DNA from: Punctularia strigosozonata HHB-11173 SS5
Lineage: Eukaryota; Basidiomycota; Agaricomycetes; Corticiales; Punctulariaceae
Assembly (NCBI RefSeq): GCF_000264995.1
Contig: NW_006767435.1
Coordinates: 1,574,935-1,638,934, forward strand
Direction: 5' to 3'
Length of the DNA stretch: 64,000 nt
In this document: positions 11,361-22,799 of the stretch, in pieces
Layout of the letters: each line of letters opens with the position of its first letter
Numbering within the stretch: position 1 is the stretch's first letter
Notes under the pieces: model-generated
What the model saw: the letters and a program-made list of their open reading frames with translations, nothing else
Database searches by the model: none
What the model was told of the DNA's origin: nothing
Translations under genes and position numbers: made by a program

Positions 11361-11424
11361 TTTTGAATCCCGGCCGGACGAGTCGATTTTGCTCCATTGG
11401 TGTTGACAACGCCGTATTTCGTGA

Positions 11425-12270
11425 TCTCTCCGGTAGCAAGGGATAACGAGTCGAAAGCAGGTTCTTGCTGAGCAGTTCGTAGTTCGTGATGCGGTGCGTG
11501 TAGCATGTACTATATATGTCAGAGACCAGAGATCGAGTTTTGATGCACAACTATCCTGAGGGTATATTGATCGAGGAAAACAGAGGAACGGGTGGGAAGG
11601 TAAAACGCGATCACATGCTACTCAACGCGCCTGAATTGGCGCGCAGTGCAACAGCTTGCGTTTATCTTGCCCTGGTCTTGGCTGAATGCCAACCTAACCC
11701 CTGCACGTTTAATTCCGAGACCGAGACATGACTAGTCCCCGCAACATCCCCCTGCCCCTCTCGCGATCCCCAGCGCCATCAACACGCTCAGGCACCTCCG
11801 CCCGCTCGTCGACAACAGTCAGACCAAACGACGCACAGAATGAACGTGCTGCGCTGCTCTCCACTAGTCCGTCGTCGCGGACGATGCAGTTCAGCTTGAT
11901 GGAGACAGCCGCTATGCCCAACCACGACCCCGAGACGAACTCGCTTCAGAGCACCGAGTCCGGCACGAGCGCGACGGCCGTCAGCCAGGAGCTCGACCTC
12001 GCCGAACCAAAAGACGATGACGAGGATGAACACTATGCCATGCTTGCCAGGGGCAACCGCACACCGCGTCTCCCCACCATCGACATGGGTGAGCCACTGC
12101 TATGGGAGCACCAAAAGACCGGCCATTCGCCGCGCGCGGACCCATTTCTTGACACAACCCCCAGTCGACCTTCTAGCGCCGTACGCTTCTCGTCTGTACC
12201 CCCAACGCAGTCGCCCAGGCTCGTGTCTCACAACGATGCGCCATCAATACGATACCCCTCTGTCCCGCCC
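11425..12270 (+). repeat. right copy of the duplicated segment
   Basis: Partner of 5703-6556. It begins with a remnant of metallothionein exon 3 (GGTAGCAA, then GTCGAAAGCAGGTTCTTGCTGA), although no metallothionein exon 1 or 2 precedes it. It then carries the active chitin synthase promoter, with a CTATATATG box near 11510, and runs about 540 bp into the chitin synthase coding region. Confidence 0.8.
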
Positions 12271-12352
12271 GCCACCTCACACCTCACCGGCCTCACCCAC
12301 CTCAACAGCCCAGAGCTCACATCCCGCTACCCCTCCGTCGCCCCACACCAGC

Positions 12353-12392
<40 letters not shown>

Positions 12393-15300
12393 GCCCTCTA
12401 CACCTTTCCGCCGCTCACCTGCGAAGGGCGCAACGCCGACAGGCAGCCCTTTCGACTCCTTCCGGTACGACGTCGAAGCCTACGCGTCCGGCGTACACTC
12501 CCGCGCGTCTTACCAACCTGCGCGTTCCCGATCACCCACGCCCCTCCGTGAGGACAACTCGTTCGACGCCGGTCACCAGCCCGGGCTCGCCCCTCAGTGG
12601 ACCGGGTATGAGACCGCGTACTCGCACGACCCGGACGCGGACTACGAGAAGGCCGCCGTCGTCCTGCAGCAGAAGTTTGCGTCTAAGCAGCAGCAGCCGC
12701 TCCTTCGAACGGGCCCCGCCGTGCTCCACGTCGTCCCGGAGCTGCCGTACGAAGACGACGACGGGTCCGTGACCGACTCGGACGCGGCGTCGCAGATGAC
12801 CAAACCCTCTTTAAAATCCGGGCGCTCGCACGCGTCCTCCGCGGCGCGTTCAGGCACCGAGCCCGCGACGCCGCTCCCGACCACGCGCCACTTCGGGCCC
12901 GCGCCTGCGGGGCGGATCACGCGCCGGCTACGCAAAGTGAAGAAGAAGGTCGCGCTCACGAAGGGTAACCTCGTCGTTGAGCTCGACGTTCCTCCCAAGC
13001 TTCTCCTCCCGCTCGGGCGGGGCAACGAGCCCGAAATGCGGAGGACGCGGTACACGGCCGTGACGTGCGACCCAGATGACTTTGAGCGGCGCGGGTTCTT
13101 CCTCCGCCAGAACGAGTACGGGCGCCAGACGGAGTTATTTATCGCGATCACGATGTTCAACGTGAGCTTCTTGCTGTCGCTGAACAAACAGCAAAGTAGA
13201 CGGTCCTATGCTGATTGAATGTTGGCAGGAAGACGAGGTGTTGTTCACGCGTACGCTCTACGGCGTCATGCAGAACATTTCCCACCTGTGTACGCGGAAA
13301 AACTCCCGGACATGGGGTCCCGAGTCATGGAAGAAGGTAAGAATCCCGATATACAACATAACGCATGTACGCTTCGGAAAAAATTGACATCGTCTCATCC
13401 AAAAGGTCGTCGTCTGCATCATCGCCGATGGACGCCACAAAATCCACCCCCGCGTGCTCGACTGCCTCACGCTTCTCGGCGTGTACCAATCCGGAGATCA
13501 CATGAAGTCCGCCATCAATCGACAGGACACGCAGGCGCACGTCTTCGAGTACACGGCCTCGTTCGGCCTCGACTCGAACCTGCACTTCCGCTACCCGGAC
13601 AAGGGTGTGGTTCCGACCCAGATCCTATTCTGCATGAAGGAGAAGAACGCGAAAAAAATCAACAGCCATCGATGGTTCTTCAACGCGTTCGCTAACATGT
13701 TGCAGGTAAGAACACCGCCTTTACCCCGCCAATGCGCACTTCTTAAAGTTAATGTTGTGACGTACTTAACAGCCTAACGTATGCGTCCTGCTAGACGTCG
13801 GCACACGCCCAAGCCCAAAGAGCATCTACCATCTTTGGAAAGCGTTCGACCTTAACTCGAACGTAGCCGGCGCGTGCGGCGAGATCGCAGCGTACAAGGG
13901 CAAGAACTGGATCGAGCTCCTCAACCCGCTTGTTGCCGCCCAGGATTTCGAATACAAGATTGCAAACATCCTCGACAAGCCGACAGAGTCTATATTTGGC
14001 TACATCAGTGTGCTGGTGAATTTTTCGTTTCCTAACTCCTTACATCTGGGATGAACTGAAGACATGTCTTTTGTGGATCTAGCCCGGAGCGTTTTCGGCA
14101 TATCGGTATCATGCCCTGTTGAACGACAAAACAGGCGTCGGACCATTGGCGTCCTACTTCAAGGGCGAGGTCCTTCATGGACGGGACACGGATATATTTA
14201 CGTCGAACATGTGTATGTCAAAAATTTGTCGTGCCCATGCACCTTGCTTACCGGGCTTCTTAGACCTCGCTGAAGATGTGTGTATTCGACCTGCCCTCAC
14301 AATGCGACGCTGACATAAGTCGTCGTTTCAGCGTATCCTGTGCTTTGAGCTGATCGCCAAAGCGAACTCCAACTGGTAGGCTCGCCCTTTTTTCCCCTGT
14401 ACAGTGATATGCTGATAGTCTACCCAGGGTGCTCAAGTACGTCAAATCGGCAAAGGCGCACACGGATGTCCCGGATGCACTGCCGGAGTTCATTGGCCAG
14501 CGCCGACGGTGGCTCAACGGGTCGTTCTTCGCGGCGACGTACGCGGTTGCGCACGTCGGCCAGATCCTGCGGTCCGGGCACTCTTTCGGACGTAAGACGG
14601 CGCTGATGTTCGAGATGGTCTACAACGTCGTCAATCTGCTGTTCTCTTGGTTCTCCATCGGAAATTTCTATCTGTTCTTCGTGAGGCTTTGCTTCAACTT
14701 TGACTATGTGCACCGAGATTGACGTGGATCATCGCAGGTGATTTTGACGTCGTCTCTTGAAGAGCCGTCCTTCGGGCTGAAAGGTATCGCTGGGTGGAAT
14801 TGGGTCTCACAGGTGGACATTAGGGCATCTTTTGCGTTTCGCAGACTAACATGACCTACAGTATCTCATGGCGTCTTTGGTTGTGGGCAGCTTCTTGTTT
14901 TCCGTGGGCACCAAACCTACGGTGTACGTCCATGCGCCTCTGCTCTGAGATACACATCCGGGACTGACATTTGGTCGCCCCTCCCAACAGATCACGATGG
15001 AAATATAAGGCCTCATCTATCATCATGGCACTCTTGATGATCTATGTGTTCTTCGGTGCTATCAAGTGCTGTCTAGTGGCGGCTCAGCAGGGCGGACATG
15101 CCTACCAGATCATGTTGTTCTCCTTGATCATGACATACGGAGGTGATTATTCCTGCCGACGTGTGCACGCCTCACTGGTCGACGATAACATCCATTCCAG
15201 TGTACACTGTGTCAAGCGTGCTGGCTCTCGAACCTTGGCACATGCTCACGAGCTTCGTTCCCTACATGTTTCTGCTCCCGACTTATGTCAATATCCTGAA

Positions 15301-16004
15301 CGTGTACGCGCCCATTCTCTTTTTGGCAATATCTGCCACTTATTTGTGCTCCCTATTAGCTATGCGTTCTCAAATCTTGATGATGTACGTCCCTGGTCGT
15401 TCCAGTATCAAGTCGTTACTGAATGTGATCTCGTAGATATCATGGGGTACCAAAGAAGACACGGTTGTGGAGAACGACCTCCGCGCCGTGGTGCAAGATT
15501 TTCGCGCTCAAGTTGAGGTAGAAGTCCTCGACGACATGGAAGACATCAACGACGTGTACAACGAATCGCTCGAGAACCTCAAGACGCGAAAACCAGTATA
15601 CAAGCCTAAACCCAAGACGACTGACGCCGACCGAGAACAAGCTGCAAAAGACTACTACGCGAGCGTGCGAACAAATGTGGGTCGACAATTGGAATCTGGA
15701 ACACGCTGTTTCTCAGAATGTCGGACTTTCTTGGTTGCAGGTCCTACTGGCTTGGGTGCTATCGAACGTGCGCAGTTCTTCTCACTCCTTAACGCATATT
15801 GATGCCTGCTCATTTGCGTCTCTGCAGGGCCTTTTGCTCGTGGGTATCTTGGGAGGCAGCAGTACGAGCTCTGCGTTCGGCCATGGGCTCAGTCGACCCA
15901 AAGTCTACATGGTCTTCATCCTCGTCTTCGTCGCGGCCGCCAACATCATTGTGCGTGTATCAGGCACAACGTCCCTCATGCGCGTTCTGAAGATCGTTAC
16001 ATAG
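11728..16004 (+). CDS. chitin synthase (GT2, class I/II-like)
   Basis: Makes chitin from UDP-GlcNAc at the plasma membrane. ATG 11728 opens a long disordered N-terminal region rich in Ser/Pro with a 15-Gln run. Then come the N-terminal chitin synthase domain ([20 protein letters not shown]) and the GT2 core: [83 protein letters not shown] and the QRRRW motif in [13 protein letters not shown]. Several membrane helices follow ([48 protein letters not shown]). About fifteen short introns are needed; those I checked keep frame, including AAC ATG T|AC CTC and DDI|SWGT. All catalytic motifs are present, so it looks complete. [14 protein letters not shown] resembles class I/II more than class III. 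Confidence 0.93.
12349..12393 (+). repeat. CAA/CAG trinucleotide run coding for polyglutamine
   Basis: Fifteen glutamine codons in a row, CAG at each end and CAA between, inside the disordered N-terminal region of the chitin synthase. A pure CAA core is prone to slippage, so length probably varies between strains. Confidence 0.95.
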
Positions 16005-16185
16005 CGATTTGCATGCTCGACAATGTATCTCATCATATACTTATTCACCGGATAAACCTGTACAACATCTCATCTGCACTCTGCTTCATGCTCTATCTAA
16101 CCTTGGCAGGACACTTTACTTGTGTTACATATCTTATACATATAGAAAAAACATGGATAGCTGTCCGTGCGTCGCACATGCGCAA

Positions 16186-17617
16186 TCAAGCGAACAGATA
16201 ATCGTAAAAGGATCGCGATCTTTTCACCGTGGGCGGTTCAATCCGCGGCTGGCGAAGGGTGGGTCTCTGAGAGCGTCGTACGGGGGAAGGAGACGGGGAA
16301 GATGTCGAGCGATTGTGTCTGCCACGATCGAGCATGCGCGAGCGGAGCGCGGCCTGACGCAATGTGGCCGGTCGCGGCGTCTCGTCAACATCATCCCGCA
16401 ACGACAAAGAGCCGATGCTTTGCGCTATGTCGCCCTCGTGTCCCGACTCGTCACCATCAATATCCGACCCTCCGATGACCGACCACTGCTCGTCCTCTTC
16501 AAGCAACGTAGGAGGAACCCCGCCCAAGCCCAGAGATGAGGGCGGTCTGGACGCATCCTCGGCGATGGCGCTCAAACCATCGGCGTGTCCCGCCGGTTCG
16601 ACCTCGGAGTCCATTCCGGACTCAATACCGGAGAGCGACAGCACGTCCGACTCGGAGTCAAACTCATGCGTGGAGAGGTCGGTCGCCGGCGGCGTGTCCA
16701 GGGCTGATATCGCCCGGAAGTCCGGCTGGGCCACGTTCGGTCGCAGGAGATACGTCAGGCGCTGCCCGTTCACTTCTTTACCTGGTCCCAGTGTCCGTCA
16801 GTACACCGACGGGATGCACGCAAACGCGGGAGGGAAAAAGCCCGTACTGAAGCTGACTATGTCGTGGTATCGGGCGCAGCAGTGCACGACGTAGCGTACG
16901 AACGCGTCCTCCTCGACGGACCAGACGAGCTGATGCACGCTCCGCGATACCTCGGAGACGCAGTCGAAAAGGGGTCTTGCGGCCTGAACGGGCTGCTCGC
17001 CATCGGGAGATAACACGACGCCGCCGTGGCGAAGCCAAGCAATTATTTCGGTCTCGACGTCCCGTACGAGTTGCTGCGTCCTCGGTCCGCCAGCCCGTCG
17101 AAGCGTCTTCCGCATCCCCTTGAGACTGAGCGTGAACCGTCCGGCGTTCGCGGAGATAGGCTCCCGAGCGGGGGCGACCCGAGTGGGGACCTGCGCGGTC
17201 CGAGGGAGGTACGGCGGGAGCGGCTTCGGGAACGTCGATCGTACATCGGGGAGGGTCAGGGAATAGTCCTTCCTCGTCGCCGGAACGATGTGCGGGTTGC
17301 CGACGAACCGGGCTACACAGGGGGGAGGTGCACTCGGTTCAGTCACTCAGCGGCACGGAGGGCTACCACGGACCGTTCTCGCTCCTTCGCACCCAACGCT
17401 TGCCTTCTTTCGTGTCGGCGCGCAGCTTCCTCGTTACCGGAGGGACCGATGCATGAACGCTGGCGGGGCGAATGTGTGCGTAGCGGTCGGCGATGCCTGG
17501 GTTGCGCAGGATAGCAGGGAACGACATCGGAACGGGTCCTTCGCTGATCTTCAGAGGGGTGCCGGTCTGCATCGTATGGGCAGTATGGGGAACAGAGAGG
17601 TCCATCATGTTGGGCAT
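16186..17617 (-). CDS. R3H-domain protein with R3H-associated N-terminal domain
   Basis: Converges with the chitin synthase gene, 180 bp apart. Starts MPNMMDLSVPHTAHTM at 17617. An intron joins RRSEN to ARFVGNPHIVPATRKDY, the hallmark of the fungal R3H-associated N-terminal domain. NAGRFTLSLKGMRKTLRRAG follows, then FVRYVVHCCARYHDIVSF, which fits the R-x3-H R3H fold used to bind single-stranded nucleic acid. A 64-bp intron (S|KEV) is needed to reach VNGQRLTYLLRPN; reading through would stop early. The C-terminal third is acidic and Ser/Pro-rich (SIGSLSLRDDVDET, STSSPSPSPVRRS) and ends SFYDYLFA. It is probably an RNA- or ssDNA-binding protein; its exact role in fungi is not known to me. Confidence 0.75.
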
Positions 17618-17929
17618 AGCTGAGGTGTGCCGCGGATGACTTGCACCAGTAATGAATCTATAGCAGACCAAGCCGTGGGAACTTGACTCACTCGCAGGCC
17701 TGGCCGGTGACAGCATGGGTACCGACAGCTAGGCAACCTCTAAGGCATAGATACTTCGCACATACAACAACATGTCCACTTGAACCAGTTCAGAGGTTCA
17801 TGATTCCAATGCTACGTCAAGCCTAACGTACGTAAACAGGCCATTACAACAACTGTGAGGGGGTCCCTCTAGTACATCCTAATAATTATCCTTCAGTTCC
17901 GTAATAAGTATCGATATGATCAGCTCGTC
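17618..17929. other. intergenic region, nothing recognised
   Basis: Upstream of the R3H gene and downstream of the MFS gene; should hold the R3H promoter. No motif stands out. Confidence 0.5.
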
Positions 17930-19877
17930 TGGGCGCGCTGGCGCTGCTCGTCGACCGCCCTACGCGCTTGCTTTCCTTGGAAGAACAGCACGCTAAGCGA
18001 CAATGCGAACACCCATACGCCATTGAAGATGATGGCACGGTGCATGTTCAGAGGCGGATTGGCGTTCTTGCCTGCACGCATCGCGTCTTCGACTGCAAAG
18101 ATTACGGATGTTTAGTCGCTTGTGACGCGGGGAAAAGGCCTGAGGTATGCGCACCAAGCAGGAAGATGAAGCTGAGGGCGTTCGCCATGAACCACATGAT
18201 GGCGGAGCTGCCTTCTGCGTTCCGCGTTAACTCGCAGCCCATCTCGAGGCCAACCGGAAGGATGGTAACCGAGCACGCGCCGATGACGGCCATGATCACG
18301 AACAACGCTGCAGTGTTGTTGGGTCTGACTGCAAAGAGCAGTTATATGAGAATGAGCAATTGCGAATAACGCGCAAAGATACGTACTGGCCCAGATCAAC
18401 GACAACCATCCAGCCCCGACGATGGGGCATAGTGTCTTTATGGTTATTCCAAGGTGGTGTGTCATGACGCGATCAAACAGTGGTGATGTTATGAACGCGC
18501 AGACGAGGCCAACGACGAGCAGGGTAGCGCCCATCAGCCCAGCGACATCGGACGAGTATCCATAAGGTTGCTATACGGCATCATCTCAGAGATATGTCCC
18601 TAGAAAGGCAGCCGCTAGCAAAACGTACGATGTACTGGGCATTGAGGATGGAGAACACGTTGGTAGCAGTTACGAGGACTGCAAACGTGAACGTCAAGAT
18701 ACCAAAGTCTATGCGTTCGCGAGTGGTCATGTGAGCCTCCGGAATCGTTTCCTTGCCGCGCAGCGCATCCACCAGAGATCGGAATGGCTGCGATGGTTGA
18801 CCTCCCGAGAAGGCTACGGGGACCATGAATAAGATATACAAGGCTAATGAGCATTGCAAACGTACTTGGCGGCGAAGGTGGGTAGTTTCTGACGAGGAAA
18901 GTCGTGGGGCATGCGACAGTGGTGATGATCGCGAGTACGAGAATCTGGAGTGCCCTCATGAGCATCCCGCCCAAACGCGCAATCACGGTGGAACGCACCG
19001 AACGCCGGGTATCGCCTATTTCTGGCGATATGATAGTCCCAATGGCACCACCCACAGGATTAGCTATGTCATAGAAATCGGTTGAGCGTCACTGCGTGTA
19101 GAGACAAAAAGGTTCAGATTTACCGACGGCCATAATCATTGTTGCCGTCGTGCGAGACTTGAGGTCAAACCAATTCTCCGAATACTTAGGTATAATCACT
19201 TGATAAACCGCTTGCGCGATCGCTCCAATCAACTGTGCGATGAAAAATATCGCGTAGGCGCCGTTGACGGAGAGGGACTTGGGTGTTGCGGCAAACCGGA
19301 TCCAGGCCGAGGTGATAAGAGACAGGGCACCAATATCGCACTGAAAGCAGGCCATGTTGAGTTCGCGCGGGCAGTTGTGGAAGGAAAACACGCGGGCGTA
19401 CCACTCGGCGAAGGCCATATCGTTCCACGAGCAGCGGCGTGAAACTTGCCACGGGAAGATAACAGAGCACAACAATGTTCATGAGCCAGTTTACACGTGT
19501 GAGCGAGATGTGGAAGTCCGATGAAACTGAGAAAAACATATGAGCGACCGCCGGGAGCATATGGGGAACAACACGTACCGTCGTTGGCAATCGGGCCAAA
19601 CCATGGCTGCACCATGCCTCCGACACCGTTCAGGCAAAACTACGCACTGTTAGATTGTCATAATCCAGGGTATACAGGCGCAGCTCACCATCGCGAAGAG
19701 TCCTACCCATCGCCACCTGTACAACCGATATGGTACGGGCTCCTGCGCGATCCCCGCCTCGACTGCAGACACCTCTGGCGCGAATTCAACCTTGTTCGAT
19801 CGCTTCTCCACCGCGCTGTCCGATTGCGAGTCGTTGGATCCCCGGGTCAGCTCGTTGAGCTGCACGGCGTCGGGCAT
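17930..19877 (-). CDS. major facilitator transporter, FLVCR-like
   Basis: A multi-exon membrane carrier. The start MPDAVQLNELTRGSND at 19877 is preferred; an upstream ATG at about 20000 is in frame. After an acidic cytosolic tail comes YRLYRWRWVGLFAM (helix 1), LNGVGGMVQPWFGPIAND, VNWLMNIVVLCYLPVASF, LLVERYGLRRV (the MFS loop 2-3 motif), AYAIFFIAQLIGAIAQAVYQ, ENWFDLKSRTTATMIMAV, then NPVGGAIGTIISPEIGD. The last two blocks are typical of the FLVCR/DIRC2 branch, whose animal members carry heme or choline. The second half has FGILTFTFAVLVTATNVFSI, VGAGWLSLIW, FVIMAVIGACSVTILPVGLE and a final helix before QRQRAQTS. About twelve helices in total. Substrate unknown in fungi; the subfamily is inferred from motifs only. 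Confidence 0.75.
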
Positions 19878-20135
19878 GGTTACTCCCTCGTCACGGTGCG
19901 AGAGGAAGGCAAATGCAGTCGCGCTTCGCGCGGACGTGCTTGGCCCGGCCGTAGATAATGTATGTGAGGCATTCGTGGTTTCGGAAGGTGGAGGTTTCAC
20001 ATGGCGCCCCCGTCATCTTAATCGGCTCCTGACCGGCGCCTATGCCGGCGCATCGGTTCTGTGCCTCCGCGGCGTCCGAGACTGTACCTGCCGCCACGCG
20101 AGCCGGTAAACGAGCCACGATCCTTTCCTTTCGTC

Positions 20136-21240
20136 ATGTCTGAATACTGGGCGCGTCTTAGGCCTATGCTTCCTGCTTAATCGAACTAAACGACCCCTAT
20201 ACAGGTTTCGAAGAACAAGTACTACTGCAAATACTGCGAGATCTACATCGCCGACGATGCACCATCGCGCAGCCAACACGAAAATGGACTGAGGCATAAA
20301 GGCAATAAAGAGCGGTTCGTTAGGAACCTCTACAAGACCAGCGAGAAGAAAAAGCAAGATGCCGAAGAGGAGCAGAGGGAGATGGCCAGGGTTGAGCGGG
20401 TACGTGTTCACACTTGGTTCATCAGGCTTATCCCAGGGGCAGGGCGTGAGCTCATGTTCCTGTTTCCAGGCGGCACAAGCGGCATTCGCGCGCGATGTCG
20501 GCGCTGGACTGGCGAAAGGCAGCTCGGGTCCCTCGGTCGCATCCTCCAGCGCTGCAGCGACGGCGAAGAAGCCGGCTGCGAAGCCGGCCAGCCCGTGGGC
20601 GAACTACTCGACCGCCGAGTCGTTAGGATACGTCGATCCGGATGCTGAGCGTGCGAAGGCGGAGGCGGAACGTAGGAAAACGCAAGGGGTCGCGGGGGAA
20701 TGGCAACTGGTCCAGTCCACGGAGCGCCCAGTGGCCCCTGAAGTTGAGGCAGAGGAGGGGGCTATACCTGCCGAAACGGCGGTAGGGCAAAAGAGGGTAG
20801 CGGAAGCTGTGGACGAGGACGAGGACGCCCGTGAGTTCAAACTGCGGAAGAAAACCGTCGGCCCCGGCTTGGGTCAGATATACGACCCCGGGCTCATACC
20901 GATCAAACTGAAGACGAAGAAAGAAGAACCCTCGATGGAAGGTGCAAGCGCGCAGTCTAGGCCGTCGGAGACCAACGCCACGAACGGCCCAAGATGGACC
21001 TCGAGTGGCTGGAAACGCCCTGGGGAGTCAGCACAGGACGTGAAGCAGGAAGACGGACTCGATACTCTGAAGCAGGGGGATGTATCTTCCAAAGCGCAGG
21101 AGGGTGCAGGTGACGTCAAGCAAGAGGAAGTAGCGCTGAAGGTCGAGGAATCCGAAACGAAGGCTCAAGCCACCACCGAAGCACCTGTGTTCCGCAAGAG
21201 GAAGGTACCGGCTGGAGGAGGCAGAGGACGACGTGCCTAG
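20136..21240 (+). CDS. WBP4/FBP21-like U1-type zinc-finger splicing factor
   Basis: Exons 20136-20150, 20205-20399 and 20470-21240; 326 residues. The first exon codes only MSEYW and is joined to VSKNKYYCKYCEIYIADD, giving the matrin/U1-type C2H2 finger: C-x2-C in YYCKYC and two histidines in SQHENGLRHKGN. This N-terminus is highly typical of WBP4 homologues, spliceosome B-complex-associated proteins. A charged helix (KKKQDAEEEQREMARVE), ESLGYVDPDAERAKAEAERR and a long disordered acidic tail with KQE repeats follow. No WW domain is seen. The first intron begins with GC, not GT (GCGCGT), and no GT donor nearby keeps the frame. Nuclear location is expected. Confidence 0.8.
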
Positions 21241-21934
21241 TCAAGTTGTTGCGAATTGTAGCTTGCTACACTCGTCCATGGGCGACTACGTGTGGCGATT
21301 GACAGGCAAATCCATTGTCGTCTCTGCATTCTAATCACTGATACCATACGGATACAGCTCTCTGCGCAGCGCTCGGTCGCTGGAGCGCGGATCTCCTCGC
21401 GTCAACAACACACCTTCATACAGACCTAGTAATACCATGCACTTGGTATGGCGCATCTGAAGACATAGCCCGCCCCGGTTGACGAGGCGCTGTTGCCTAT
21501 TGGACGAGCCAAGGCTGTCTACGACATTGCTGCCCTCTTGATACTCATTGACCCTGGGCCTGAAGTGTGGTTCGCTTTCACTTCATGCACGGTGCTCTCT
21601 TTTCAATGTTCGCTATTGTTGCGGCTGCGACGCCATCTTCCGAAGATAGGTTGTTACATGAGTGTCGGTACTGGTACAAATCGCACAACATGTACTCGGT
21701 TGCACGACTTGCGCGCGTTCGTGGTTGTGTTCTGCTTTGCATCCCATTCCCACTGCCAGTTCCCTTTCGCCGCGGGAGGACTCAGCGGCTCACGTGCTCA
21801 TCCAATGTTCATTCTGGCAGATGAACGTCCCAACGGACTTGGCTTCATCAATCTTCCTTCGTCTTTCCAGCACTGGGGTCTCGACGCTGGGGTAACTTAG
21901 ATGAGCTTCGCCGAATGGAACTTGATTGTGCGGC
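21241..21934. other. intergenic region, one weak open frame
   Basis: A frame from 21585 starts with a hydrophobic stretch, MHGALFSMFAIVAAATPSS, that could be a signal peptide, but I could not extend it into a convincing protein. The rest is the 3' UTR of the zinc-finger gene and the promoter of the SWIM gene. Confidence 0.4.
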
Positions 21935-22597
21935 ATGCTACGACAAGAGCTGGTACTCATTGCGGATGCTGTAATCGAATCCATCCCACCAGGGGACTGT
22001 GAGGGACCTTTGCAAGCTGCAGTTCATACAAACCATATTGATCTCTTCGCCTTTTCGGACGAAACCCGTTCCATTGTGAACAGTGGACGAGGAAACGATC
22101 ACCAAGCTCGAATCGATCTTTTCTGAGTCTCTTCTCCTTGCTGCTCTTGATTTGATCGACTGCGAAGGTGGTGCGCATCATTTAGTGTTGCTCCTAGTTT
22201 CCAATCCTTGGAGTGCATGCGAGTCCTTGGCATGCATATGGCTAATGCGCTCGTATGATTCACAGTCATCAAATACACTACCCCATGGGGTCGCGTTCAC
22301 TATGAGGCTGTCTGTTCTCAGGGCACATACTTGGTACATCCGAAGCTCGGGAGCGATTCAACTTTGGGCTTCTACTGTCCTTGCCCAGCATTCACATATA
22401 CCGTCTTGGTGGCCGGATCGCATCCCATGGTGAGAGCGGCAGGTCTTCTCTGCTGGAGAGTTGGCCGGCTCATGACATAACCGCGCTAGTGCAAGCACGT
22501 TCTGGCTATCCGTCTGGCAGAACGTCTGGACAAGTGCGTCGAGAGGCAGTTAGGCCTCGACGGTCTCGCATTCATCATAGCTCGTCAATTCGGATGA
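21935..22597 (+). CDS. SWIM zinc-finger protein, Sws1/Shu2/ZSWIM7-like
   Basis: Four small exons (21935-21998, 22084-22167, 22266-22429, 22490-22597) give 139 residues; human ZSWIM7 is almost the same size. The product reads MLRQELVLIADAVIESIPPG, then DEETITKLESIFSESLLLAA, LDLIDCEVIKYTTPWGRVHY, GTYLVHPKLGS and FYCPCPAFTYTVLVAG. The SWIM motif C-x-C...C-x-H is complete: CPC, then CKH across the last intron (HPM|CKHVLAIRLAERL). The tail is LGLDGLAFIIARQFG. The family is the core of the Shu complex, which helps Rad51 filament assembly during homologous recombination in the nucleus. Each join keeps frame (phases 1, 1, 0). The partner Rad51 paralogue is not in the window. Confidence 0.82.
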
Positions 22598-22799
22598 GGC
22601 CACAGCCGGCTTATGGACGATGCGTCGTACGCTAGCAATGCATATCCGTGCAGTCAGCGCGTACGTTCTACGAGGTATATAATGATAAATATAAACTCCT
22701 GTAGAGTACATGATGCAAGCTATGCATGTACATAATCTTTCTGTCTATCGGTAATACTGGTACTATAATATGATCGTCTACAGCGCACACTTCGCCCCG

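Noticed and set aside
12017-12772. Frame with a run of asparagines and Arg/Ser/Pro-rich tail
   Set aside because: It is the +1 shadow of the chitin synthase N-terminal exon; the asparagines are the CAA repeat read one base off (AAC).
16778-17038. Separate minus-strand frame within the R3H gene
   Set aside because: An out-of-frame shadow; the intron that joins VSFS to KEVNGQRL explains the region fully.
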